Source: Guillardia theta CCMP2712
Taxonomy: Eukaryota > Cryptophyceae > Pyrenomonadales > Geminigeraceae
Direction: 5' to 3'
Length of the DNA stretch: 46,947 bases
NCBI RefSeq assembly: GCF_000315625.1
Contig: NW_005434530.1
Span: 1 to 46,947 of the forward strand
Part shown: positions 34,095 to 46,947 of the stretch, one piece after another
Position numbering within the stretch: the stretch's first letter is position 1
Layout of the letters: each line of letters opens with the position of its first letter
Notes under the pieces: generated by a model
Database searches by the model: none
What the model was told of the DNA's origin: nothing
The model's input: the letters and a program-made list of their open reading frames with translations, nothing else
Made by a program: the position numbers and the translations under genes

Positions 34095-35748
34095 ATGTCG
34101 GCGAGCCGAACCCTGTTGTTTACTCTCCTCGTCGCCTCTTTCGCACGCGTCTCTTGCTTCCTCCCCCTCCATCATCTGCAGGGTCTTGTACGCGGATCGA
34201 GGTGACACACGTCCTTCTCTTCCTCCGAGTGATCGCCACAGCAGGGCGACTAGATGCCGCCATCAGCTCCTGCTCCCTGCTGGCATTCCGAGGCTTTCGA
34301 GCAGGGGCCAGGAGCGGGAGTTGACAGTGACGAGCAGCGACGAGGAGGAGCAGAAGGACAAGCGGGTCCTCGTCGCTGTGCTCGGATTTGTCTCTACCCT
34401 CCTTGTGCTCAAGCTCAACCCGTCGCTGCTTGCTCTCGTACACGTGCATGGGGAGGATCGGTGGGGCACCTGGACGGTCTTGGCTGGAGCAGGTGACCCC
34501 CTTGCCGCCTTCTAGAGCTGACCATGCACAGCATGGGCTGGGATACAGCTGGAGGACACGAAGCTGGGAAAGTCACTTTCCGGAGCAGTCTGTGCCATGC
34601 TCATCACCGCGTCCATGGCGGCTGTCGGAGTGCTGCCGGAGGTCCCTTCCCCTCACGTCAGCGCACTGCAGGTAGGTCATTGCTCCACCTGCTCTTAGCT
34701 GATGTCCTCTCCTCAGAGCCTCGTCGTCAACCTGGCGACGCCGCTGCTGCTGCTGGGTGCGGACCTCAAGGTCATCTTCAGAAGAACAGGCAACCATCGT
34801 TCCTTCTTCCTCCTCCTCGGCTGACGGCTTCCCCCTCCCCATGCAGGAGTGATGCTAGTTGCCTTCGCCTTCGGCAGCCTCGGAACGCTCGTGGGAGCTA
34901 CTGCCGGCTTCCTTCTGGCTCGAGGTGGCTTCTTGCGGCACATGGGCCAGAGCGGGTGGGAGGTGGCGGCGGCGCTGACGGCAAAGAACATCGGAGGAGG
35001 GCTCAACTTCATGGGGGTTGTGGACGCCCTGGGCATTGACGGGAATTTCGTTTCTGCTGCGCTGGCAGTTGACAACGTGCTGGGGCTGCTCTACTTCCCG
35101 TTTGTGATGTGGCTGGGTAGGAACCATCCCGGTGACAAGGAGGCGGCGCGAGGTGGAGAGGTGGAGAGCGAGGCAGCACCAGGCGGCTCCCAACGGGCCG
35201 AGCTGACCCTCGAGACTCTCTCAGGTGCTCTCTTCATCTCCTTCGGCATCGCCGCTGCCTCCAACGCTCTCAACGGCATGTTTCACCTCCCTGTCGCCTC
35301 CTCCGCTGCGGGCCTGGCAGTCCTCCTGGCGACGTTGTTCGCGCCCCAGCTGGGCAGGTTGGCGTACAGTGGGGACCTGGTGGGAAGGCAGCTGCTCTAC
35401 TTTTTCTTCGCGTCGGTCGGCGCAGCATCAGGAGGAGCAGCAAGCTCGCTCTCGAGCGGCATGGCGTACCCGCTCGTCACCTTCGGCTTTGCCCTGTACC
35501 TCCTTCACCTAGCCATCATCCTGGGGGCTGGTCGGCTGCTGCGTATCCCTCTCCCCGATGTCCTGCTGGCGTCCAACGCCAACATCGGGAACCCGGCGAC
35601 CGCCGCCGCCATGGCCAACGCCCGAGGATGGAACTCGCGCGTGCTGCCGGCTATTCTCTCCGGGACACTGGGCAACATCATCGGAACGGCTGCTGGGCTG
35701 CTGCTGGGGCAAGCAGTACTCCAGCCGCTTACTGCGATGACTCCCTGA
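34095..35748 (+). CDS. DUF819 (YjcL-like) polytopic membrane protein with plastid presequence, 490 aa
   Basis: The family is found in bacteria and plastids; its transport role is not established. Five exons join in phase: 34095-34201, 34242-34492, 34532-34671, 34717-34789 and 34847-35748, giving 1473 nt. The start MSASRTLLFTLLVASFARVSC is a signal peptide followed by Phe (FLPLHH) and a basic, hydroxyl-rich stretch, typical of a bipartite plastid signal. The core has WGTWTVLAG, LGKSLSGAVCAMLI, LVVNLATPLLLLGADLK, the glycine-rich AKNIGGGLNFMGVVDALG and NANIGNPATAAAMA, with about ten hydrophobic helices. Introns are 39-57 nt, and the fourth (34790-34846) begins GC instead of GT. The gene runs tail to tail with gamma-tubulin. 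Confidence 0.9.
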
Positions 35749-35860
35749 GGAGGCTCACGGTAGAAAGGACGGAGAACAAGTCCTACGAATCTTCTATGTA
35801 CAAAGATAAACCGACCGCAGCTCTGTAAGAGAGCCCAGCAAATGTACAAGGGCAGCGCGT

Positions 35861-38292
<2,432 letters not shown>

Positions 38293-38449
38293 GACGGGCG
38301 AGCCGATTTCCCGCCAAATCCCCAGTCTCTGGTGAAAATATAGGATATATATAGTATATAGCGCGATGTTCTATGATAGCAACAGAAAACTACTGACGTC
38401 AAACCAGGGCTTCGAAAGTGGAACCGTTACATATCCAACGGAATCTAAA

Positions 38450-38640
38450 TGGAGAGAAAATGAAGGACGAGAACGAGGAGAGAAAGAGAAGAAGAGTGAA
38501 GGAGAGAGGAAGAGAGGAGGAGAGAGGAAGATAGAAGAAGAGAGGAAGAGAGAAGGAGAGAGGAGAAGAGAGGAAGAGGGGAGAAGAGAGGAAGAGAGAA
38601 GGAGAGAAAAATAATGACACATAAGAAAGAGTGGAGGAGG
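38450..38640 (+). repeat. Purine tract (GAGAGGAAGA-type)
   Basis: About 190 bp almost free of pyrimidines on the plus strand, built of variants of GAGAGGAAG and GAGAAGAG. Protein-like ORFs on both strands here are composition artefacts. It lies between the divergent gamma-tubulin and the next gene. Confidence 0.8.
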
Positions 38641-38916
38641 AAGAGGAGAGACACGAGAAAAAAACTGACAGAGAGAGAGCAGGAGACAGAAGGGAGTGAA
38701 CTATCAGGGAGATAAGGGGAAGGAAGAAAATGTCGGGCAATGGAAAAAAGAGAGTCAGAAGGGAGAAGTGATTGAATGATACGATATGTAAAGAACGAAG
38801 CATGAAAGATAGTGGCAAATCAGTTGGCACACTGTGTAGTAGGAACAGGTCTAGGGATCGTGGTACATAATGAAACGTGATGGTGACATCTGCTGTGCTA
38901 GAGTCGTTCTTGTGCC

Positions 38917-40372
38917 ATGATCGCTCGTACGGCCATCACTGCAGTACTTGGCGCCTTCCTGTTGCTCTGCCTGGCCGCATTTTCCTACGTGACCCGGGTA
39001 ACACAACCTCTTTCCTGCTTCTTCCACCTCCCTCCTCCTCCTTACAGCCTCCCGTCCTGCCCGCTCCTGTTCTCATCTAATCTGATCCCTCGTCTCATGT
39101 CCGTTCTCAAAGTATCAGCAGGAGCAAGCGGTTCTTCTTTCATCGCAGCCTGACACCTCCAACAAGGACAACGTGGTTCGCCATGGCCGATGCTACAGAC
39201 ATCTGACTTCCTTCCAGATCGCTCTAGTGCACGCGCTCGCCAGGAGGAAGCTGATGAAACACTCGTCGTCCTCGACAGAGCGAGAGAGAGAGGAAAAGAA
39301 GGAGGCCAGGTTGACTTGTGTCCTCCTCTGCAGCTAGGGGATGATTTGCATGCCGTCAGGGAGGAAGAGCTTCAGGACTGCGCTCCTTTCTGCGACCTCG
39401 GCCGATCGTGAGTGAGGAGGGAGGGGCTGCGGAGCGAACTGATGAGACTTGAGGGCTAGGATGAAGCAGAAGGGTAGGAGTGGAGGGCTGCAGGAGGTTG
39501 GAGGGGAGGACAGTTCGTGCCCGTAAGCTCCTTCCCTCATGCTGCCTGCCTCACACTCGCTCTCCTGCAGCTCCTGCGGCTCCGGAGCCTCCCAGCATGT
39601 CTCCCTCAAGCAACTCTCTGTCACTCGTCCTGCTGCCCACAAGAAGCTCACCGCTGCTGACCGAAGGTCGCCGCTGAACCTGCTCATCCATGCTGCTACT
39701 GCTCTTCCTGCTCCTCCTCCTGTCTCTGCTGCTTTTCATGTGCTTCTGTTGCTAATCCTGCGCGTGTATCTGCTTTTGACTCTGAATTCATTGCTATTTC
39801 TGTCTTGGTTGTCTTCCCTCTTACCCTCTGCTCTTTCAGGAAGATCGCGGAGGCTGCAAAGAAGATCGAATCCTCTCTCGCTGTCTCAAGCTTGCACGTC
39901 CCCAAAGACGTCAAGGTCTTTCCTGCCCTCCCCTTGTCTCATTCCTGCCCTTCTGCCCTCCTTTCCCTCCTTTTCCTTTCCTCCCTTCCTTTCTCCCTTT
40001 CTCCCCTCTCTTCCATCTTTCTTGCTCTATTTCCTTTCCTCGCTTTACTCCCCCCATGTGTTCTTCTTCACTTTGCTCTTCTTTTTGTCTTCTTCTCATT
40101 CCTCATTCTTTGCTGAATCATGTTTTTTCATCCTCTCTGTATCAGGAGGAGATGGCAAAGATTCGCTCCTCCGGCACAGGATGGAAGGCGCTGTGGGGTG
40201 AGAAAATGATGGAGGAGGAAGAGGAGGAAGGGAAGGAGGACAAGGAAGAGGAGGACGAGGACGAGGGGAAGGAGGACGAGTGTGACCTGCCACCGCAGGG
40301 ATGGGAAAGCAGAAGGGGATCACACGGGACGACGCGAGGTTCGAGTATCTCGCCGGGAAGTCAGTGAGGTGA
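38917..40372 (+). CDS. Hypothetical membrane-anchored protein, multi-exon, model incomplete
   Basis: No family is recognised. Exon 1 (38917-38997) encodes MIARTAITAVLGAFLLLCLA, a signal anchor. Probable further exons: YQQEQAVLLSSQ (about 39112), ALVHALARRKLMKH (after a 45-nt intron ending near 39218), DLHAVREEELQDC (about 39337-39408), HVSLKQLSVTRPAAHKK (about 39572-39665), KIAEAAKKIESSLAV (about 39840-39915) and EEMAKIRSSGTGWKALWG (from about 40147). The last exon reads GKQKGITRDDARFEYLAGKS and stops at 40370-40372. Most joins are in phase with GT-AG borders, but the join near 39260-39336 is unresolved. The long S/P/L ORFs in the same stretch are intronic. Confidence 0.55.
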
Positions 40373-40429
40373 GGAGCAGGCAGGATCAGTAAGAGGCGCA
40401 GAGGCAGCGACAGGGGAAGGAGGAGAAGA

Positions 40430-40790
40430 GGAAGGAAGAAGGGGGAAGAAGCAGAACATGTCAACAAGGGAGAGGGAGGGAGGGAGGGAGAGGGAGAGAG
40501 GGAGGGAGAGGGAGAGAGAGAGAGAAGGGAAGGAATGCAGCAATGCAGGAGTGAAGGAGGATGGGAGAGGAGGAGGGGAGATTGATATCTGTTGCAGATC
40601 GTCGACGGTGAGAGATCCGCTGGCGGCAAGAGATCCCTTCACACAAGACTTTCACTACTAGCTCAACATGTCGAGGATGGAGAGAAGGAGGGAGAGAAGG
40701 AGGGAGAGGAGGAGGGGGAGGAGGAGGGAGAGGAGGAGGGAGAGGAGGAGGGAGAGGAGGAAGGAGAGGAGTGGGAGTGGGGGCAGAGAA
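40430..40790 (+). repeat. Purine-rich (GAGGGA/GGAGGA)n tract
   Basis: Two GA-rich arrays (40460-40530 and 40675-40775) made of GGGAGAGG and GAGGAGGGA units are separated by ordinary sequence. No coding role is apparent. Confidence 0.8.
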
Positions 40791-40799
40791 GGGTTTCAT

Positions 40800-41136
40800 G
40801 ATGATAGGGTGTGAGATAGCCTCAAAGTGGAGAAAGAAAGTGACGAAGAGGAGGTAGCTATTGAGAGAAGGATTATTGAATTTCCGTATTGTAGAGTATG
40901 CTCGGACTTTTGTATTCTAGTGAATCAACAACGAAGATTGTCTGTTTGCACTCAACAACATCAACCTCCTCTCCTATCCATGGCATGTTGTATTGAGGGT
41001 GCATTACTATCATTAATGTGTCAGGGTATCATTCTGTCTAGACGTTCCTTCCATCTGCATCGTGTGAATGAAACCGGACAACTTTACAAACATCTTTAAA
41101 TCGGAATAGTCTACATCATCTTACATCTCCTTATTC
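40800..41136. other. Short intergenic, no gene seen
   Basis: A 3'-flank region between two convergent genes. I see nothing recognisable. Confidence 0.5.
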
Positions 41137-42751
41137 TCACTCTCCCTCCCTTCCTTTGCTGATCACAACGTGCTCCATCCCCTCCCCTCCTCCTCCCAAC
41201 TTCGTTTCTACCACACTCCTCAGACCCGCCTCCCACCTGCTGCAAAACTCTCTCACCCGCCACAGGCGACTAACATGCTTCCTGCCCTGTCCTGCTCTCC
41301 CCTCCTCCCTCCTCATCTCACCACTCCTTCCCTCCTCCCGCTCCTCCTCTTCCTCCTGCTCCTCCTGCTCCCAGCACTTGCTCTCGCTCGCTGCCGGCAC
41401 AACATCTGCTCCTCGAGCCTGCATCGTCTCGCAGCTCAGCCTCCTCAGCCTCCTCCTCCTGAGCACCAGCTGGACTGCTACATCCTCGTAGTCCCCAAGG
41501 GTCCTCGTGACCGTGAGCGAGGAGCCGGCGGCGAGGGCGAGGGAGGAGCCGAGGCGGGAGGGAATGGACTCTCCTGCTACTGTGAGGAGGGGGAGGCCCA
41601 CCCAGAGCCCTTCGACGCCTGCAAGAAAAGCAAGAAGGTGAGAGCAGGAGCAGGAGCAGCAGGAGCAGCAGGAAAGAGAGAGAGGGGGGAGAAAGGAGGA
41701 GGAGGGGGAGGGGGAGGGGGAGGGGGATGTAGAGGAGGCAACGAGGGAAATATGGAGGAAGACAAGAAGGGGGAGGGAGTCTAGAGTAACTAGGTCTAGT
41801 TGAACAACAAGCAGCAACTGCTAGGGTAAGAGGAAGAGCAGGAAGAGCAGGAAGACGAGGAGGACGAGGATAAGTAGAGACAAACAAGCAGAAGAAATGA
41901 GCATGCTAGACAGCAAACCTGTTGTATGGCAGTTGAACAAGGGAGTATCAAGGAGAACGTCTGTGATGTTCATCCCTCAATCTTGTACAACTCACAACAC
42001 AACAATCACCTGCTAACATCTTTGTCTGAAGCTCAACCCGCCTGTCAATTAGATCTGTGAAGTGAATCCGAGACAACACCTGACAGCTGTCAACCATTCC
42101 ACCTATTACCATTGACAGCTACAACATCACTGACTGTGACAACAACATTCAAAGTTACAACATTCTCCGCGAGTCCATCTTTCATAGTTACAGCAACATC
42201 ATCTTCAGCGGTTCGGTTCGATCTTCACCAACGTTCACATTTACCTTGACAATCGTTGAGTTTTCGACACGCCAGGAAGTCAACATGAGCCTGAAGGCTC
42301 GTCGCAAGGGAACCTCGCTCTCTCTGTTGTGCCGCAGCACCCACAACCTCGCGTTGGAGACTTTCTGGACGAGAGAAAGTTCACGATGAAGGTGGAGCTT
42401 GAGGAAACGAGGACAACAAGGGAAGGGAAGAGAAGAGAAGAGAGCGGAGAGAAGGGGAACGAAGAGGAGAGAGGAGAAGGGAGGGAGGAGGAAGGAGGAG
42501 GGAGGGAGGGAGGGGAAACACACTAGGAAGAGGATAAAAATTGCAAGCAGAACGGCAAACGAAACAGATGGGTTCAACAACAACAAAGAATCAATGATGT
42601 GTTCCTCTCCTTCCCTCACCAGCAAGATTTTACCCCACACGTGCAAAATTTCTCGTTCGATCTTGTAGGGCTGGCTGAACACAACAAGAAGAACGTCGTC
42701 GGACATGTCGGCCCCGAAAATCTCAGTCTTGTTGAGCGAAGTTGGAGAATG

Positions 42752-42791
<40 letters not shown>

Positions 42792-44672
42792 GATGAAGCA
42801 TCGCCTGCAATGGATGGGAAAATATGTAAGAGAGGGCTGAGACAAGATTGTGAGAAAGAGGTAAGAAAGAGGAGCGAAGAGAGATGAAAGAAAAGGTGAA
42901 GGAAGAGGAGGGGTGGGAGAAGATCAATCAACAGTAGGAAACAAAGGCAATTGGAGAGGGAAGAGAAGATGAACAGTGGTAAAGGGAGCGAGAGAACAAA
43001 GTGAGGAAATAGAGAGAAAGGAAAAAAGGAAAGAGAACGAGAGGGAAAATGCACGGACAACGGGATGATGTAGAAGGGTTGCCTGATAGACCTTGAGCGT
43101 GAGTCAAAGGAAAGCTGTTGGCGAGGTAAGGAAAGGGGAGGAGGAGCAGAGACTCGAGGAAGAAGGATCGAAGATCGGGGGGGGAGGACGTCGCGTCTCC
43201 CGCAAAGTAGTCAACAAGCTCCCGCCCTAACGTGCCTGGGTAGCCGTGCCAGTGAACCTGAGAAAGAAGGAGTTGGGAGGGAGGGAGAGAGTGAGGAGGA
43301 GAAGAAGGAAGAGAAGGAGAAAACGAGGAGAAGGAAAACAAGAGAAGGAGAAACAAACAAGGAGGAGGACAAGGAGGAGGACAAGGAGGAGGAGGGAACA
43401 AGACGAGCAGAAGAAAACTTTAGTCAGAGAAAGCAACCTTACTCTTGGTCCTCGAAAATGTTGTCGACTTTCCCAGTTTTCCCACTCTCCCTCGTTCTGT
43501 TTCCCTCCTCTCTCCCTCTCTCTCCCTCTCTCTCTCCCTCTCTCTCTCTCTGATCTCCACTCCTCCTCCTCCTCCTCCTCCTCCTCCTCCTCCTCCTCCT
43601 CCTCCTCCTCCTCCTCCTCCTCCTCTTCCTCCTCCTCACCTCCTCCTCCTCCTCCTCCTCCTCCTCCTCCTCCTCCTCCTCCTCCTCCTCCTCCTCCTCC
43701 TCCTCTTCCTCCTCCTCCTCCTCCTTCTCCTCCTCCTTCTCCTCCTCCTCCTCCTCCTCCTCCTCCTCTACCTGTACAAAAGATGGTCGCAGTGCAAGCA
43801 GATGAAATCTCGGGCCGAGTGTCAGCCCGGTGAGGTCGACTAGCACCTGAGGGCAGAAAGCAAGTGAGAGAAATAACGCAAGAGCAAGATGAAGAATGGT
43901 AGAAGTGAGAGGTCGATGAACGAAGTATGAGATGATTGTAAGATAACAACGAGAGAAAGGTAGGGCATGCTGTTGAGATGAAGGACGGGAAATCAGAACA
44001 GGACTTTCAAAGAAGAATAGACGAGAGACAACACAACAACAGATGCAAAACGAACACAATTTGTTCTAATCATCACGCGTGCATCATCATGCCGATCACG
44101 ATAGGACCAAGACACCTGAATTCTCCTTGTGTTGATGTTGTTTGCTGCTTCTACATTCTCCATCGCACTCATGTCAACAAACTCGAAGCAAGATCTGCTG
44201 ATCTCCATCCTGACCTGTTCGCATTCGAGGTAAGCAGCTGCACCTTCATTTCTCAACAGAGTGAGTGATACAACCATTGAGCCGTCATCGCCAGCAAGTG
44301 CAAGACAATGAACCACAACGTGTCTGTGAACTTACTTCACTGACAAGTGGGAGATAACAATCAAAAAACCTTCTGTCATGTGATTTCAACACCCCAACAA
44401 TGAAGTTGGCAGTTGTGGTGGAAGCATGAAACCCCGTCCCTGAAAGATACCCGATGCGGAGCTTGCGGGTTGACATTAAAGTGAAATCTGTGGGAGGCGA
44501 AAGTAACTAGATGAAAGATGAAGAGAACAGAAAAGAGAAAAGGAGATGAAGCGAAGCAAAGTGCGCAAAGAACGACTATCGGGGAGGAGCGGGTGCGGGA
44601 GGAAAACTGGGAAGGTAGAGTGGAGCTGGAGCAAGACCCGGAGCAAGATAAGGACCACGAGTGAGAGGAGTA

Positions 44673-44709
<37 letters not shown>

Positions 44710-46001
44710 GGGGCAAACGCGTTTGAGCACGGGGGAGAGCGAGGGATTACAGGGAGGGGTAGAAGCATTCAAGATAAACATCGATCACACAACAGTTTTC
44801 ATACCGAGACTGTGAAGAGCAAAACTTGAGTTGTATAGCTTGAAGAGCAACATCAGTACGCGACTCATCCCTTACATGCTCACCATTTGAACTTCTCTCA
44901 AGTGTTTCTTCGCATTCTCTTCAGCCAGAACCTTTGTCTGCCTCTTCAATCACACAAGTACATGCAAAAGATCTCCCCTTCACCTGCTCCACGGAAAGCC
45001 CAATCTCTCCAGCATGAGTAGCAGAAGTGCAGCTGAGAGGAAACATCACATGAAAGAAATTACGTACAATTCATCACCGAAGCAGCAGGTCAGGACGTTC
45101 GGCCAACAAGAGAGAAAGACGTCTGAAGTACCTGACTGACATGTCAAGATGACAACAAGTAGAACAAGTCAACCAAGAGCTCCGCACACTTGGCCGCGTC
45201 AAGTTCGAGTCAAACTCGATCAACGGAAAGTGATGGTAAACCCAGAAGGAGCTCCGCTGCCAACATGTCACATTCGTGCCGCTCGAGAGCCTCCTAGTAC
45301 TTGCAAGCTCAACATCAGGTTACACAGCAGCTCTACTGCTAGGACCGGGTCCTCCCTGCTCCCCGTTGCTGTCTTGCCATCCCTTGGACTCGTCCCCTCA
45401 TCCTCCTCCTCTTCCAGCTCCTCTGACCTCGCACCTCTGTGCAGCCTGAACATCCTCCCTGCCGCCATGAGCGCCTGCACGGCGAGCGCATGGGAGTTTG
45501 AACGCATCAAGATCTGTGGGCGTGCGATGAGTAGGACGAGCAGAAGAGATAGAGGAAGTGGAAGAACTGACCAAAGTACAGAAAGATGAAGAGATAAAGA
45601 TAGTAACGAAGGAAGAGAAATAGGAGGGGAATCAGGAGGGGAGCAGGAGGAGAGGAGGAGCAGGAGCAGGAGGAGCAGGAGCTGGAGCAGGAGGAGGAGA
45701 AGGAGGAGTCTGACCTGGGCAAACGCCACGAGAGATCGAGGAGAAGGATAGCAGACCCTTGAAGACATCAACAGCAAGCGAGCAGAAGTACGGTAGTCTT
45801 CGATCAGATGAAAGATGTTGGCTGCTTCAAGATAAAAACGTTCTCCGCAGTCTCTCGCTTCTCCTGTCCGTGAAGCTAGCAGATAAACTAGCTCCTGCTA
45901 CAGAGTAAGTATGATTGATCGATTGATTAACGGATCGATCGATCGATGGATTTCTCGATGTTGTTGTTGTTGATGATGATGATGAGGAGGAGGACGAGGA
46001 G

Positions 46002-46037
<36 letters not shown>

Positions 46038-46046
46038 GACGAGGCA

Positions 46047-46087
<41 letters not shown>

Positions 46088-46640
46088 GAGAGGGTAGGAT
46101 CAGGAGGAGGAGGTTGTACTTTTGATTATTGTGGTGGTGGTGGTGGTGGCAATGATAGCGTTAATGGTGGGGTGGTAAGGATGAAAAGAGGGAGAAGAAA
46201 ACATGTCAACAATCAACAAACGATGACAACAAAGTGATGCCAGTTGTTAGAACATTCACCTCACAGAGCTTCGCAGCTTCTTTTCTCTTCCCTCGTCTCA
46301 ACATGACATTCACAAGTTTCGAATAGACATCTTCATCCCTGGGGCTCAGCCCCAGCCCCTTCCTGTAAACCCATCACGCCGTTCACTTCACTCCCTGCTC
46401 GAGCTCACCTGTACGCTCGTTCTGCCTCCACCACGTCTCCAGCTCTTCAAGGATCCAAGTCAGCAGAGGATCGGGAGGAGGTGTAGGCTGCCTGCTGCTG
46501 GCGACTCCGAGGTTGAACCACACCAGAGCTACCGTAGGGTACAGGCGAGCTGCTTTGTGGAATGCCAGGAGAGCGAGACCAAGATCCCCAGCATCGAGAG
46601 CCCTGGCCTTGCCACATGAGGACAGACTAGGAGGGAGAGA
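41137..46640 (-). CDS. OGT: O-GlcNAc/O-fucose transferase-like protein (OGT/SPY family), TPR plus catalytic domain; 5' end uncertain
   Basis: Modifies Ser/Thr of nuclear and cytoplasmic proteins (GlcNAc in OGT, fucose in SPINDLY). On the minus strand: a TPR exon (46409 to about 46625, ALDAGDLGLALLAFHKAARL then VWFNLGVA), a helical exon (about 46265-46360, SKLVNVMLRRGKRKEAAKLC), and further repeats at about 45.3-45.5 kb (HALAVQALMAAGRM). The catalytic lobes follow: RKLRIGYLSGTGFH (about 44460), FEFVDMSAM (about 44180), VDLTGLTLGPRFHLLALRP (about 43810), VHWHGYPGTLGRELVDYF (about 43230), FSQPYKIEREILHVW (about 42660), ARLWVLRHNRESEV (about 42330), TDVLLDTPLFNCHTT (about 41950) and GLWVGLPLLTVAGESIPSRL (about 41570). 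Several exon borders are not solved, and the first exon may lie beyond the right edge. Donor sugar cannot be told from this. Confidence 0.85.
42750..42796 (+). repeat. (GAT)n microsatellite
   Basis: About 13 GAT/ATG units followed by GAAGATGAAG. By position it is in an OGT intron near the exon encoding YKIEREILHVW. Confidence 0.85.
43559..43769 (+). repeat. Long (TCC)n microsatellite in an OGT intron
   Basis: About 210 bp of almost pure CCT/TCC with a few CTT interruptions, preceded by a CTCTCC tract (43498-43552). It lies between the exons encoding VDLTGLTLG and HWHGYPGT, hence intronic. All long ORFs here are poly-Pro, poly-Ser, poly-Leu or poly-Glu artefacts. Confidence 0.9.
44674..44706 (+). 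repeat. (CAG)n microsatellite
   Basis: Ten consecutive GCA/CAG units on the plus strand (CTG on the OGT strand). It lies in an OGT intron by position, upstream of the exon with RKLRIGYLSG. Confidence 0.85.
45959..46150 (+). repeat. Compound microsatellite (TTG)(GAT)(GAGGAC)n(GGT)n
   Basis: TTGTTGTTG and GATGATGATG are followed by two runs of GAGGAC/GACGAG (45988-46041 and 46046-46090) and (GGT)n at 46131-46148. Just before it, ATCGATCGATCGAT at 45941-45954. It is intronic in the OGT gene by position. Confidence 0.85.
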
Positions 46641-46947
46641 GGAGGAGCAGCAGCAGCAGCAGAAGAAGAAGAGGGTAAAGCTGGGTTTGGGGAGGGCGAC
46701 TCGGGTCTATCGGGAAGGTTGGAAGGACAGGGAGGAGGTTGAGAAGGAGGAGGAGGAAGAGGAGGAGGAAAAGGGGGAGTGGGGGGAAAGGGGGGGGGGC
46801 GGGGGGAAGAACGCAACAGGAATATCGCGAAGCCGATGGTTACAAGGAAGAAGTGGAATCCTTACGAGAGGCAAACGGTGGACTGACAGGGCATTTTTGT
46901 TGGAGGAACCTGTATGATGTCTTGAATGTCAAAATGAGGCGCAAGCC

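Noticed and set aside
38366-38830. ORFs rich in E/R (plus) or S/L/F (minus)
   Set aside because: Artefacts of the purine tract; no start context, exon borders or family resemblance.
43246-44059. Long poly-Ser/Pro, poly-Gly and poly-Glu ORFs on both strands
   Set aside because: Translations of the (TCC)n array inside an OGT intron.

Overview
This is eukaryotic nuclear DNA. Genes have introns, many of them only 39-57 nt, and both strands carry genes with long low-complexity tracts between and inside them. Two proteins begin with a signal peptide followed by a phenylalanine at the predicted cleavage point, the mark of import into a complex plastid of red-algal origin. With the (CCCTAAA)n telomere-type repeat and the gene set, this suggests a secondary-plastid alga, most likely a cryptophyte such as Guillardia. 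The species is an inference, not something the sequence proves.

Layout. 1-3712 (minus): most of the 5' half of a non-LTR retrotransposon, with ORF1, a single stop codon, then an in-frame ORF2 that carries a Ulp1-type cysteine protease, a 57-bp repeat array and the start of an AP endonuclease. A telomere-type tract abuts its 5' end. 5260-7946 (plus): Tudor staphylococcal nuclease SND1. 8200-13138 (minus): phosphatidylinositol 4-kinase beta class, convergent with SND1. 13.6-15.6 kb: GC-rich island, then a block of G-runs. 15637-18447 (plus): intronless phosphagen (arginine-type) kinase with two practically identical tandem kinase units and a myristoylation-type N-terminus. 18.5-19.4 kb: a second GC island and G-run block. 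19916-23066 (plus): plastid ALB3/YidC insertase, interrupted by a 100-N gap. 23457-25171: an inverted, head-to-head pair of near-identical small one-pass membrane proteins. 25758-27487 (minus): an unrecognised four-TM protein. 27.9-28.4 kb: third GC island. 29.1-33.6 kb: three tandem copies of a 1.8-kb unit, each encoding a small one-pass membrane protein whose C-terminal motif resembles that of the inverted pair. 34095-35748 (plus): plastid-targeted DUF819 membrane protein. 35861-38292 (minus): gamma-tubulin. 38917-40372 (plus): a poorly resolved small membrane-anchored protein. 41137 to about 46640 (minus): O-GlcNAc transferase-like gene with TPRs.

The genes do not form one pathway. Housekeeping genes (SND1, PI4K, gamma-tubulin, OGT) and plastid genes (ALB3, DUF819) are interleaved with lineage-specific duplicated material. 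The strongest candidates for something undescribed are the Ulp1-type protease built into the retrotransposon ORF2 and the five-member family of small membrane proteins sharing an LL(R/K)PEF..-FK..R tail.
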